From Novosphingobium sediminis (GTDB lineage: Bacteria; Pseudomonadota; Alphaproteobacteria; Sphingomonadales; Sphingomonadaceae), in the NCBI RefSeq assembly GCF_007991615.1, contig NZ_BJYR01000012.1:219451-283450 (forward strand): DNA of 64,000 bases. The letters are read 5' to 3'. Both the position numbers and the translations under genes were made by a program. This document shows positions 35,298 through 45,071 of this stretch, one piece after another; the first letter of the stretch is position 1; the number at the start of each line of letters is the position of its first letter. Below the pieces are notes generated by a model that saw only the letters and a program-made list of their open reading frames with translations, did no database searches and had not been told where the DNA came from.

Positions 35298-35624
35298 TCA
35301 GCGATCCCCCGCCATTTCGAGGGTGGGATCCCCGCTGTTGTCAGCCACAGGGGGTACGACCGCCGCATCACGCTCGGCTTGCCCCAGGAACCGGCGGCGT
35401 TCCGCTGCCCAGGCTGCGGTGCAGATATCGACCGATGCCGCCTCAAGGCCGAGCGCTGCGCAATAGGCGAGGGTGGCTTTTGCATGGTCTCCGGCGTCAT
35501 GTGCCGCAACGATGACACCGCCTGGCTGCGGCGCAGGCTCTTCGCGCAATTCGAGCACGGCCATGGTGATGGCAATGGCGACGAAGGCGCCGGCCCCAAT
35601 CCGCGCGAAGAGCTTGCTGTCCAT
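35298..35624 (-). CDS. trbK: TrbK-like entry-exclusion protein
   Basis: 108 residues with an N-terminal transmembrane helix (IGAGAFVAIAITMAVLEL) and a hydrophilic periplasmic part containing two Cys. Position between trbJ and trbL and this layout match the alternative TrbK family, proposed to block entry of a second copy of the element. It lacks the lipobox of the classic RP4 TrbK. It starts 4 nt after trbJ. Confidence 0.75.
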   Translation of the reverse strand: MDSKLFARIGAGAFVAIAITMAVLELREEPAPQPGGVIVAAHDAGDHAKATLAYCAALGLEAASVDICTAAWAAERRRFLGQAERDAAVVPPVADNSGDPTLEMAGDR

Positions 35625-35628
35625 TGGC

Positions 35629-36387
35629 TCAGTTCCCGAACAGCCGGGCATTGCCCGGGACGTAGGGGCGGCGATCGCCGAGGAAGCGGCGCAGCTGTTC
35701 GCGTGCCTGCGCCTTGGCTGCCGCTTGTGCAGCGGCGTCGAGCGATTGTGCCCGCGCGAGCGAGGTGACCGTGGCGGTCAGGTCCGCGAGTTGCTGTGCC
35801 TGCACCGCCAGCAGCTGATTGCCAGCCTGAGCGGCCTGAAGCGCGCCGGTTGCCGACTGGCTTGAGCCAACAAGGCTGTCGATGGCGCCGCGCGTGCCGT
35901 CGATGTTGCCAACCACTCCGGCCTGAACCCGCAAGGCATCCTCGAACGCGCCGACGCTGTTCTGCCACCGGGCCTCGGCGCCCTGGACCAGCATGCGCTG
36001 CGGACCCGTCATCGCGCCCGCGCGATAGTTGTTCTGGAACTCGCGTTCGATCTGACGGACGTCGTAAGCCACGCGCTGCGCCTCCCCGAGCAAGGCCTGC
36101 GTCTGCCGGATCTGCGCCTGCAGCGGTTCGAGCACGGTCAGTGGCAGCGATTGCAGATTGCGCGCTTCGTTGACGAGCGAGGTGGCCTGATTCTGGAGCT
36201 GCCGGATCTGGTTGTTGATCTGCTCGAGCGTGCGCGCGGCGGTCAGGATGTTCTGCGCATAGTTGCGCGGGTCGAACACCACGCCGCCGATCTGGGCGCT
36301 GGCAGCGGTCGGCAGCATGGCGCCGACGCTGACCGAGAGAACTGCGGCACCGGCTGCGAGCATCGAGACGAATTTACGGGCTTTCAT
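35629..36387 (-). CDS. trbJ: conjugal transfer protein TrbJ
   Basis: 252 residues, VirB5-type. A signal peptide ends near TAASAQ. The exported part is largely helical (LEQINNQIRQLQNQATSLVNE) and should sit at the pilus tip or base. ATG 36387 lies 8 nt after an AGGAG site; a GTG at 36393 is too close to that site. It starts inside the spacer just after trbE. Confidence 0.92.
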   Translation of the reverse strand: MKARKFVSMLAAGAAVLSVSVGAMLPTAASAQIGGVVFDPRNYAQNILTAARTLEQINNQIRQLQNQATSLVNEARNLQSLPLTVLEPLQAQIRQTQALLGEAQRVAYDVRQIEREFQNNYRAGAMTGPQRMLVQGAEARWQNSVGAFEDALRVQAGVVGNIDGTRGAIDSLVGSSQSATGALQAAQAGNQLLAVQAQQLADLTATVTSLARAQSLDAAAQAAAKAQAREQLRRFLGDRRPYVPGNARLFGN

Positions 36388-36392
36388 GGGCA

Positions 36393-38882
36393 CTACTCCT
36401 GGGGTTGGTCCGGCATGGGGCCGGGCTGGGGACGAGGTTGGGGAAGGGTAGTGGGAGCGGGCAGCAGCTCGGCTGCCCAGGCAAGGCCGCGATGGCGCAG
36501 CCAGCGCGCCGCAAAGTCGGCGCAGCCGTGCGCCGCCGTGATCGCATCGATCGCGAGTTGGTCAGCCTTTGATGAGGTTGCGGTGAACGCGAGCGCGACT
36601 TCGCCAAGGCCAAGTTCGAACAGTCGGTTGCCGCGCGCCGATTGGCAGTAATAATCGCGCTTGGGCGTTGCCCGGGCGATGATCTCGATCTGCCGGTCAT
36701 TGAGGCCGAAACGGCGATAGATCGCCAATATCTGCGGCTCGACCGCGCGTTCGTTGGGGAGGAAGATGCGGGTGGGGCAGCTTTCGATGATCGCGGGCGC
36801 AATCGCGCTGGTCTCGATGTCAGCCAGGCTCTGGGTCGCGAAGACCACGCTCGCATTCTTCTTGCGCAACGTCTTGAGCCATTCGCGCAATTGTGCGGCA
36901 AAGGCCGGACTGTCGAGGACGAGCCAGCCCTCGTCGATGATGATCATGGTCGGCGAGCCGTCGAGCCGGCCTTCGATACGGTGGAACAGGTAGGAAAGCA
37001 CGGCAGGCGCTGCGGCCGAGCCCGTCAGCCCTTCGGTCTCGAAGGCCTGAAAGCTGGCCTCGCCCAGATGTTCGCTCTCGGCATCGAGCAGCCGCCCGAA
37101 CGGCCCGCCGATGCAATAGGGCGCGAGCGCCTGCTTCAAGGCCTGCGATTGGAGCAGGACGGCCAACCCGGTGAGCGTGCGCTCGGCCATGGGCGCGGTG
37201 GCGAGCGAGGTCAGCGCCGACCAGAGATGCTCCTTGGTCGCGGGATCGATGGTTATGCCTTCAGCAGTAAGGATCGCCTGAAGCCATTCGGCCGCCCAGT
37301 TGCGTTCTGCCGGTTCGTCAATCCGCGCCAGCGGTTGCAACAGCACCGCGCCAGCGCTTTCCTCGGCCAGGCCGGAACCGGTCAACGAGTTGCCGAGGTC
37401 CTGCCAGTCCCCACCGCATGCGAGCGCAGCTGCCCGGATAGAGCCGCCGAAATCGAAGGCAAAGACCTGGGCGCGACCATAACGCTGAAACTGCAGCGCC
37501 ATCAGCGCGAGCAGCACCGACTTGCCTGCTCCAGTCGGACCGACGATCAGCGTGTGGCCGACATCGCCAACATGGAGCGAAATCCGGAACGGGGTCGAGC
37601 CTTCGGTCCGCGCATAGAATAATGGGGCGGCATTGAAGTGATCGTCCCGTTCCGGCCCGGCCCACACGGCAGACAGGGGGATCATGTGGGCAAGGTTGAG
37701 CGTGGAGATCGGCGGTTGCCGGACATTGGCGTAGACATGGCCGGGGAGCGATCCGAGCCAGGCCTCGACCGCGTTCATGCCTTCGACGATCACGGTAAAG
37801 TCGCGGCCCTGGATGACCTTCTCGACCAGACGCAGCTTCTCCGCAGCCAGCGCCGGATCCTCGTCCCACACCGTCACCGTCGCGGTGACATAGGCCTGGC
37901 CGACAAAATCCGATCCAAGCTCCTGCAGAGCGGCATCGGCATCGGCGGCCTTGTTCGAGGCATCGCTATCGAGCAGCGTCGAGGCCTCGTTAGTCATCAC
38001 TTCCTTGAGGATGCTCGCGACCGACTTGCGCTTGGCGAACCACTGGCGCCGGATCTTGGCGGTCAGCTTGGTGGCATCGGTCTTGTCGAGCATCACCGCG
38101 CGGGTCGACCAGCGATAGGCAAAGGCGAGCCGGTTGAGCTCGTCGAGCAGACCCGGGAAGGTGCTGCTGGGAAAACCGACCACGGTCAGCGTGCGCAGGT
38201 GCGCGCGGCCAAGGCGCGGTTCGAGCCCGCCGGTCAGCGGCTCATCGGCCAGCACCGCGTCGAGATGCATCGGGGTTTCGGGAACGCGGACGCGGTGACT
38301 GCGCGTTGAAACGCAGCTGTGCAGATAGGTCAGCGTCTCGCCGTCATCGAGCCACGCCACCTCGGGCACAAAGCCATCGATCAGACGCAGCAGGCGCTCG
38401 GTGCGGTCGACAAAGAGGTCGAGCAGCTCCTTGGGATTGATGCCCTTTTCGGCCTTGCCCTCGTAGAGCCAGCTTTCGGCGCGGGCAGCGTCTTCGGCGG
38501 GCGGCATCCACAGCAGGGTCAAGAAATAGCGGCTTTCGAAATGTGCGCCTTCTTCGGCAAACTGCGCGGCGCGTTCACGCTCGACCAGCGCTGAGGCCGG
38601 GTCGGGAAAGTCGCTATCCGGGTAATCCAGCGCCGGGCGGCGCACCGCCTCAACGAAAATGGCCCAGCTTGAACCCAGTCGCCGCAGCGCGCTGTTGAGC
38701 CGCGCGGTCGTCGCTATCAGCTCTGCGGGCGTCGCGCTGTCGAGATCGGGACCGCGAAAGCGGGCCGAGCGCTGGAAGCTGCCGTCCTTATTGAGCACGA
38801 CGCCGGGTGCGACCAGCGCTGCCCAGGGCAGGAAGTCAGCAAGGCGGTCGGCCCTGTTCCGATATTCGCGAAGCGAGAGCAT
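36393..38882 (-). CDS. trbE: conjugal transfer ATPase TrbE
   Basis: 829 residues, VirB4-type. The N-terminal CagE/VirB4 domain binds the channel. The C-terminal motor carries Walker A IVGPTGAGKSVLLALMALQ and Walker B TMIIIDEGWLVLD. It powers pilus assembly and substrate transfer at the inner membrane. It starts 4 nt after trbD. Confidence 0.95.
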   Translation of the reverse strand: MLSLREYRNRADRLADFLPWAALVAPGVVLNKDGSFQRSARFRGPDLDSATPAELIATTARLNSALRRLGSSWAIFVEAVRRPALDYPDSDFPDPASALVERERAAQFAEEGAHFESRYFLTLLWMPPAEDAARAESWLYEGKAEKGINPKELLDLFVDRTERLLRLIDGFVPEVAWLDDGETLTYLHSCVSTRSHRVRVPETPMHLDAVLADEPLTGGLEPRLGRAHLRTLTVVGFPSSTFPGLLDELNRLAFAYRWSTRAVMLDKTDATKLTAKIRRQWFAKRKSVASILKEVMTNEASTLLDSDASNKAADADAALQELGSDFVGQAYVTATVTVWDEDPALAAEKLRLVEKVIQGRDFTVIVEGMNAVEAWLGSLPGHVYANVRQPPISTLNLAHMIPLSAVWAGPERDDHFNAAPLFYARTEGSTPFRISLHVGDVGHTLIVGPTGAGKSVLLALMALQFQRYGRAQVFAFDFGGSIRAAALACGGDWQDLGNSLTGSGLAEESAGAVLLQPLARIDEPAERNWAAEWLQAILTAEGITIDPATKEHLWSALTSLATAPMAERTLTGLAVLLQSQALKQALAPYCIGGPFGRLLDAESEHLGEASFQAFETEGLTGSAAAPAVLSYLFHRIEGRLDGSPTMIIIDEGWLVLDSPAFAAQLREWLKTLRKKNASVVFATQSLADIETSAIAPAIIESCPTRIFLPNERAVEPQILAIYRRFGLNDRQIEIIARATPKRDYYCQSARGNRLFELGLGEVALAFTATSSKADQLAIDAITAAHGCADFAARWLRHRGLAWAAELLPAPTTLPQPRPQPGPMPDQPQE

Positions 38883-38886
38883 GGGC

Positions 38887-39162
38887 TCAGACCCTTAGAA
38901 ACGTGGGAAAGCGCAGATGCCGCCGCGCGACATCGACAAATTGCGGATCGCGCCGCGCCGCCCAGACCGAGACCAGATGACCGAGCGCGAAGGTCACCAC
39001 CCCGGCGATCCACAGGCGCAGGCCAAGCCCGATCGCGGCCGCCAGCGTCGCATTGGCGATCGCGAGCCCGCGCGGTGCGCCGCCAAGCAGGATATGCTCG
39101 GTCAGCGCGCGGTGAACCGGAACGACAAAGCCGGGCACGGCTTCCGGTGGTGCAGTCTCCAT
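38887..39162 (-). CDS. trbD: conjugal transfer protein TrbD
   Basis: 91 residues, VirB3-type. Two adjacent transmembrane segments (GLAIANATLAAAIGLGLRLW and IAGVVTFALGHLVSVW) follow a short cytoplasmic start (METAPPEAVPGF). Its ATG overlaps the trbC stop (ATGA). A much longer open frame beginning at 39627 covers trbC and part of trbB in a different frame and is not coding. Confidence 0.92.
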   Translation of the reverse strand: METAPPEAVPGFVVPVHRALTEHILLGGAPRGLAIANATLAAAIGLGLRLWIAGVVTFALGHLVSVWAARRDPQFVDVARRHLRFPTFLRV

Positions 39163-39494
39163 CACACCAAAGCCCCGCCGCCGAATGAGAAAAACGACAG
39201 GAAGAAGGAGGAGGCGGCAAAGGCGATCGACAGGCCGAACACGATCTGGATCATCCGTCGCGCCCCGCCCGAGGTGTCGCCGAAGGCCAGCGCCAGGCCA
39301 GTCGCAATGATGATCATCACCGCGACAATCTTGGCGACCGGGCCCTGAATGGATTCGAGGATCGACTGGAGCGGCGCTTCCCACGGCATCGACGAGCCCG
39401 CCGCATGAGCAGGTCCGGCGATTGAAAGAGCAACGAAGCCGCCGAGCACGGCAGCGGAGAGGCGGGCACGGGCGCGCGATAGGGTCTGGATCAC
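39162..39494 (-). CDS. trbC: conjugal transfer pilin TrbC
   Basis: 110 residues, VirB2-type. A long signal peptide is cleaved near AHAAGSS. The mature pilin has two hydrophobic helices (IVAVMIIIATGLALAFG; IVFGLSIAFAASSFFLSFF). In RP4 the pilin is cyclised by the TraF peptidase, and a TraF homologue lies at 60169-60747. It overlaps trbB by 4 nt. Confidence 0.93.
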   Translation of the reverse strand: MIQTLSRARARLSAAVLGGFVALSIAGPAHAAGSSMPWEAPLQSILESIQGPVAKIVAVMIIIATGLALAFGDTSGGARRMIQIVFGLSIAFAASSFFLSFFSFGGGALV

Positions 39495-40474
39495 GATGAA
39501 ACTCCTGTGGCTGGGGGTGTGATGGGGAGAATCTGGTAGTCGCCGCGATCATCGAGGCCGGCGACCTCGGCGAGTTCGGCAAGCCGCCGCCCGGTGCCGT
39601 CGCGGACCAACACAGCGATGACATCAATGGTCTCGGCGATCAGCGCGCGCGGCACAGTGACCACGCTTTCCTGGATCAGCTGCTCCATGCGCCGCAGGAC
39701 CCCAAGCGCGGATCCTGCGTGGATCGTGCCGACGCCGCCGGGATGGCCGGTTCCCCAGGCCTTGAGGAGGTCGAGCGCTTCGGCCCCGCGCACCTCGCCG
39801 ATCGGAATTCGGTCGGGCCGCAGGCGCAGGGCAGAGCGGACCAGGTCGGAGAGCGTGGCAACGCCGTCCTTTGTGCGCAGCGAGACGAGGTTGGGCGCGG
39901 CGCATTGCAGTTCGCGGGTGTCCTCGATCAGGACCACGCGGTCGTCAGTCTTGGCGACTTCAGCCAGCAGCGCGTTGGTGAGGGTGGTTTTGCCGGTCGA
40001 CGTGCCGCCAGCGACCAGGATGTTCTTCCGGGCCGCAACGGCGCGAACCAGCGCGTCCGCCTGCCATGGAGACATGATCTCCGCTGCAACGTAATCTGCG
40101 AGCGTGAACACCGCGACGGCGGGCTTACGGATCGCGAAGCTCGGCGCTGCCACCACCGGCGGCAGCAGACCTTCGAAGCGCTCACCCGTATCGGGAAGCT
40201 CGGCCGACACCCGCGGCGCCTTGGCATGAACCTCGACTCCGACATGATGCGCCACCAAGCGGATGATCCGCTCGCCATCGGCAGCACACATCTCGCTCCC
40301 CGTATCGGCGATCCCGGCTCCGAGACGGTCGATCCACAGCCGCCCGTCAGGATTGAGCATGACCTCGATCACCGAGGCATCTTCAAGCCAGGCGGCGATC
40401 TCCGGTCCCAGCGCCGTGCGCAGCATGCGCGCTCCGCGCGACGATGCTTGCGACTGGATGGGGATGACGCTCAT
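39491..40474 (-). CDS. trbB: conjugal transfer ATPase TrbB
   Basis: 327 residues, VirB11-type hexameric ATPase. Walker A is [18 protein letters not shown], followed by [11 protein letters not shown] and the His box [20 protein letters not shown]. It works with TrbE to drive pilus biogenesis. ATG 40474 has a GAGG ribosome site; a start at 40507 would add 11 residues. Normally trbB follows the copG gene directly; here 13 kb of defence genes separate them. Confidence 0.94.
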   Translation of the reverse strand: MSVIPIQSQASSRGARMLRTALGPEIAAWLEDASVIEVMLNPDGRLWIDRLGAGIADTGSEMCAADGERIIRLVAHHVGVEVHAKAPRVSAELPDTGERFEGLLPPVVAAPSFAIRKPAVAVFTLADYVAAEIMSPWQADALVRAVAARKNILVAGGTSTGKTTLTNALLAEVAKTDDRVVLIEDTRELQCAAPNLVSLRTKDGVATLSDLVRSALRLRPDRIPIGEVRGAEALDLLKAWGTGHPGGVGTIHAGSALGVLRRMEQLIQESVVTVPRALIAETIDVIAVLVRDGTGRRLAELAEVAGLDDRGDYQILPITPPATGVSS

Positions 40475-40748
40475 GAATTGCCTCGTGTCGGCGAGGCAAC
40501 CGATCATCGGCTGCGCTCGTGAGGCAGATCAAAGAGACATTAGATTGCATGGACGCAACAGCTAGATTCCTTGAGCGAAGCCTAGCGAAGATTGAGAAAG
40601 GAATGGACTGATCGGATTGTGGGAGTGAGTTCCAGCGCTAAAAATCGCAGCTTTTCAAACGTGACATAATAGTCTGATTCGAAGGCCATTCGCATTGGCC
40701 CTTTGCCGAGACGGCAAGCCTGACTAAGGTGTCACAAAGGGGTTCTTC

Positions 40749-43700
40749 TTGTCTGATTCAGCGTCATTCACTTCCGGCTCCCTGTTCACGACCGACTATC
40801 TGGTTGAGGCGATCAGGACCGAGAATGCGTACACCGCGGTTGACGTTAAGCATTTGCGCGGGAAACTCGAAGCCATTGCGGCGGCATTTCCACAAAGTCA
40901 CAAAACCAACGAAAGCCAGACAGAAGACGACTTCATCTGGCCTGTGCTCGGTGCACTCGGCTGGACAGAATCGCTGCGCCAGCAGAATCTGACCGTCAGT
41001 GGACGCGATGACGTGCCGGACGGTCTCCTGTTCGTCGATGCAGGCGCCAAAGCTGGCGCAAATGCGCAAATCGAACAATGGAAGCGCTATGCCCACGGCT
41101 TGGCCGTCGTCGAGAGTAAACGCTGGGCTAGGCCGCTTGATCGGGCTTCCGGGCGGGACGAAGGCACAGCGCCGTCGACGCAAATGCTGCGCTACTTGCG
41201 TAGGATCGATGATCTAACCGATGGACGGCTTCGCTGGGGCATTTTGACCAATGGAGCCAAGTGGCGGCTCTATTGGGCAGGCGCTCGCTCGGTCTCGGAA
41301 GAATTCCTAGAAATTGATCTGGGACGTGTGCTGGCGCTTGACGGGGGCGACGATTTGTTTGCCGACGAAGCCACGCACGATCATTGGCTGTGCGTTTTTG
41401 CTGCCTTGTTTTGCCGCGATGCTTTCATCAAAACAGGTACCGACAATCGGTCCTTCCATGAACGAGCCAGGGCAGCGGCTGCGTTTTACGAGGAACGCGT
41501 TGCTGCCAGCCTCTCGAGGCTGGTGTTCGACCAGGTGTTCCCCAACCTCGCGAGTGCCATTGCACAAGCGGCACCGCAGGCGTCGCTGGAAGATGTGCGG
41601 CAGGCATCGCTTGTCCTGCTCTATCGTCTGCTGTTCCTGCTGTACGCCGAAGATCGCGACCTGCTTCCGGTGGGCGAGAAGCGTTATGACGATTACGCCC
41701 TGCGTCACCAGCGCAAGGAAGTTGGCGAACGGGTTTCCGATGGTGACGTGTTCTCGGCCAGCGCCGGCAAGATCTGGGCACATGTTGCCGATTTGGCTCG
41801 GATCATCGACAAGGGCGACGCATCGGTGGGCATCCCGCCATATAACGGTGGTCTGTTCGCAGGCGACGGTACGCCTCTTCTCGACAGCATCCGCATTCCC
41901 GACAGCGTGATGGCCCCGGCGCTTGACGCTTTGTCTTATGAACGTTCATCGGGCGAGCGGCGCTATATCAATTATCGCGACCTCTCGGTGCAGCAACTCG
42001 GCTCAATCTATGAACGACTGCTGGAGTTTGAGATCGTCCGTGGCGATGCAGGCGTGCTTGCCGTTCGGCCTAATCTGTTCGCCCGCCGAAACAGCGGAAG
42101 CTATTACACGCCTGACGAACTGGTTGGTCTGCTTCTAGATCAGACGCTTGAACCACTGATCAAGGAACGTCTCGAAACATTCCGAGGCGCACTCAGCAAA
42201 CTCGATCCCAAAGATTCTGCGGACTACCAGCGGCGTGAGCTGGCCGACATCGATCCTGCCGAAGCAATCTTGAAATTGCGCGTTTGCGATCCGGCAATGG
42301 GATCAGGCCATTTCCTTGTGTCACTGGTCGACACGCTGGCCGACGATGTTCTGGACGCCATGGCCGAAGCGGCAGCGCTGACTGGCGATCTCGCCTATGT
42401 CTCGCCGCTCGCGACGAAGATCGAAGATATCCGGCGTACCATCCTAAAGAACGCGCGGGATGCTAACTGGACGATTGACGAGGCCCAACTTGATGATCGG
42501 CACATTGTCCGCCGTATGGTGCTCAAGCGCTGCGTCTATGGCGTGGACAAGAACCCTATGGCAGTGGAGCTTGCCAAAGTGGCGCTGTGGCTGCACACCT
42601 TCACGGTTGGCGCGCCGCTCTCGTTCATTGATCACCATCTTCGCACAGGCGACAGCCTCTTTGGCTTGTGGGTGCGCGATGCAATCGACAAGGCCGGCGC
42701 ACAAGGTGGAGAGCTACTGCACATTGGCCCATTGCGTGAAGCCGAAAGCTCTGCGGCCGCGATGCAGATTATCGAGCGGCTGACAGATGTCGAAATCGCC
42801 GAGGCGCACCAATCGGCCAGCACTTGGTACGGTGTCCAAGCGCAGATTGCCGCGCTCGATAGCTTCGTTTCCTTCCTGCACGCGCTGGATTGGTTGAACC
42901 TTAAACAGCCTGCTGAGAAGGCAGCTGTCCGCGCTTGGTTGGATGGTCAGTACGGGGACCCCCTCCTGATCATGCTGGGCAAAGTAGAACCCGCGGCGCG
43001 AAAGAGCGCTTCAGCCAAAGCTGGCAGTCCCGATCGGATGAAGAAGCAGCGCTTTGATGCCGACGAACTGTTCGAGCATCTTCACCGCATCCTCGGAGCC
43101 GCACGTGCATTGATCGCGGAAGAGCGGTTTCTCAACTGGCAGGTCGCTTTTCCCGGCGTGTGGGAGAAGTGGAGCGGCAATGATCGGACAGGCGGATTCG
43201 ATGCCGTCGTTGGTAATCCGCCATGGGACCGGATCAAGCTGCAACAAATTGAATGGTTTGGTGCGCGCAGGCCCGAGATTGCCCTTGCGCAGCGCGCATC
43301 CGATCGCAGTAAGCTGATCGCAAAGCTTAAGGCTGATGGAGATCCATTGTGGGATGATTTTACCCATGCCGACAACCGGGCAGCTGATACCGCGCGAATG
43401 GCACGGGCATCTGGCAATTACCCGTTGCTGTCGGGCGGCGATACCAATCTCAATTCACTGTTTGTCGAACGGGCCCATGCATTGGTGAAGCCCGGTGGGA
43501 TGGTCGGCTTGCTAATCCCGTCAGGTATCGCATCGGATCAAAGCTCGTCTGCATTTTTCCGCAAAGTGACTGCCGACAAGCAAATTCTCAGCATCATCGA
43601 TTTCTTCAATCGGCGCTATGATGGCAGCCTGTATTTCCCGGATGTCTATTACCGTTTCAAGTTCTGCGCGTATGTCGCAGGCGGGCCGGGCCGGACTTTC

Positions 43701-44897
43701 GACAGCGCATCTTTCGGCTTCTTCATTCGCGACCTGGCCGAGATCACAAATCCCGACCGGGTGTTCCCGATCACGGCTGACGAGATCAATCGGATTAATC
43801 CCAATAGCGGGACTGCGCCGATCTTCCGTTCCCGGCGAGACAAGGAAATCACCTCTGGCATTTATGCCCGTCTGCCCGTGCTGGTTGATAAAGAAACCGG
43901 TGATGCTGTCTGGTCTGTGCGATACGCGACCATGTTCCACATGGCGAACGACAGCGGCAAGTTCCGGACGAAGCTCGAGCTTGAGAACGACGAGAGCGCG
44001 TGGCCCATTGGCGGCAATCGCTTCCAGTCCGCCGCAGGCGAGTGGGTGCCGTTGTATGAAGGCAAGATGGTTCAGGCGTTTGATCACCGTGCTTCGGACA
44101 TCGTCTTGGCTGAGGCGAACGTGTTTCGATCTGGGCAAGGCTCAGATCTGACCGATGATGACCACCGCGATCCGTCGCGCCTGCCGAGCCCGCGCTATTG
44201 GGTGCAGACAAAGGATACAGGTTGGGATGCACCAACGGATTGGTGCCTGTCGATGAAGGACGTTACCTCCGTCACCAACGCACGAACCACGATCAGCGCC
44301 ATCATGCCGCGCTATGGTGCCGGGCACACCCTGCCTGTCCTGTTTCCCGGAAGGGGCAGCGACCGTGACAGCTATGTGCAGTCGGCTCCGTTGTTGCTTG
44401 CGAACCTCAACTGCGTGATCCTCGACTATTTGGCCCGCCAGAAAGTCCACGGCAATCATTTGGCTTGGTATCTGCTGGAACAGCTCCCGGTGGTACCGCC
44501 CCGAGATTACACACGCACCTTCGGCCCGAAGGCTGCCGCCGACATCGTCCGCGAGGCTGTGCTTGAGTTGACCTACAATGCATACGATGTGGCTCCATTC
44601 GCTCGCGATATGGGGCATGTTGATGCGAAAGGTGATGCCTTGCGACCGTTCGAGTGGAACGAAGCCCGGCGCCTCAACCTGCGCGCCAAGCTCGATGCGC
44701 TGTATTTCATCCTGTACGGCGTTTTCGATCCTGCCAACTCCGCCGCATCCCGCGATGACATCAGATATATATATTCGACATTTCCGATCATTGCCCAGCA
44801 GGAGCGCGACAAATGGGGCAGCTTCAAGACTGAGGAACTGTGCTTGGCCTGGATTAACGCGCTGATCGCGGGGCAACCTAATGCGGTGATCGTTTGA
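40749..44897 (+). CDS. single-chain restriction-modification protein (Type IIG-like, Eco57I methylase family)
   Basis: 1382 residues with a TTG start and an AAAGGGG ribosome site. The N-terminal 130 residues resemble a PD-(D/E)XK nuclease: PDGLL at about 89-93 and VESKRW at about 121-126. A helical linker leads to the N6-adenine methyltransferase: motif I DPAMGSGHFLV near 514 and motif IV VVGNPPWDR near 822. A C-terminal part likely recognises the target. It would both methylate and cut DNA as one chain. The gene is alone on the plus strand, convergent with the helicase at 45072. A BREX PglX-type protein is an alternative, but no other BREX genes are present. Confidence 0.75.
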   Translation: MSDSASFTSGSLFTTDYLVEAIRTENAYTAVDVKHLRGKLEAIAAAFPQSHKTNESQTEDDFIWPVLGALGWTESLRQQNLTVSGRDDVPDGLLFVDAGAKAGANAQIEQWKRYAHGLAVVESKRWARPLDRASGRDEGTAPSTQMLRYLRRIDDLTDGRLRWGILTNGAKWRLYWAGARSVSEEFLEIDLGRVLALDGGDDLFADEATHDHWLCVFAALFCRDAFIKTGTDNRSFHERARAAAAFYEERVAASLSRLVFDQVFPNLASAIAQAAPQASLEDVRQASLVLLYRLLFLLYAEDRDLLPVGEKRYDDYALRHQRKEVGERVSDGDVFSASAGKIWAHVADLARIIDKGDASVGIPPYNGGLFAGDGTPLLDSIRIPDSVMAPALDALSYERSSGERRYINYRDLSVQQLGSIYERLLEFEIVRGDAGVLAVRPNLFARRNSGSYYTPDELVGLLLDQTLEPLIKERLETFRGALSKLDPKDSADYQRRELADIDPAEAILKLRVCDPAMGSGHFLVSLVDTLADDVLDAMAEAAALTGDLAYVSPLATKIEDIRRTILKNARDANWTIDEAQLDDRHIVRRMVLKRCVYGVDKNPMAVELAKVALWLHTFTVGAPLSFIDHHLRTGDSLFGLWVRDAIDKAGAQGGELLHIGPLREAESSAAAMQIIERLTDVEIAEAHQSASTWYGVQAQIAALDSFVSFLHALDWLNLKQPAEKAAVRAWLDGQYGDPLLIMLGKVEPAARKSASAKAGSPDRMKKQRFDADELFEHLHRILGAARALIAEERFLNWQVAFPGVWEKWSGNDRTGGFDAVVGNPPWDRIKLQQIEWFGARRPEIALAQRASDRSKLIAKLKADGDPLWDDFTHADNRAADTARMARASGNYPLLSGGDTNLNSLFVERAHALVKPGGMVGLLIPSGIASDQSSSAFFRKVTADKQILSIIDFFNRRYDGSLYFPDVYYRFKFCAYVAGGPGRTFDSASFGFFIRDLAEITNPDRVFPITADEINRINPNSGTAPIFRSRRDKEITSGIYARLPVLVDKETGDAVWSVRYATMFHMANDSGKFRTKLELENDESAWPIGGNRFQSAAGEWVPLYEGKMVQAFDHRASDIVLAEANVFRSGQGSDLTDDDHRDPSRLPSPRYWVQTKDTGWDAPTDWCLSMKDVTSVTNARTTISAIMPRYGAGHTLPVLFPGRGSDRDSYVQSAPLLLANLNCVILDYLARQKVHGNHLAWYLLEQLPVVPPRDYTRTFGPKAAADIVREAVLELTYNAYDVAPFARDMGHVDAKGDALRPFEWNEARRLNLRAKLDALYFILYGVFDPANSAASRDDIRYIYSTFPIIAQQERDKWGSFKTEELCLAWINALIAGQPNAVIV

Positions 44898-45071
44898 AGA
44901 GTTGGATAGTGGTAATGGTCCACTAATCACCAGTGAATGCGGTCGGCTGCCTCGTTTTCATTCTTTGCGCGGGGTCGCTTTGTTGGTCGGTCCGGTTAGC
45001 AACGTATCAAGCCGCGAGGCACCAAGCTGAAGTTCGTTAATCATGCGAGACGCTAGGGATCATCGTGCCAA

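Noticed and set aside
35297..35968. 5' extension of trbL covering trbK and part of trbJ
   Set aside because: It overlaps two real genes in another frame, and TrbL homology starts at 35296.
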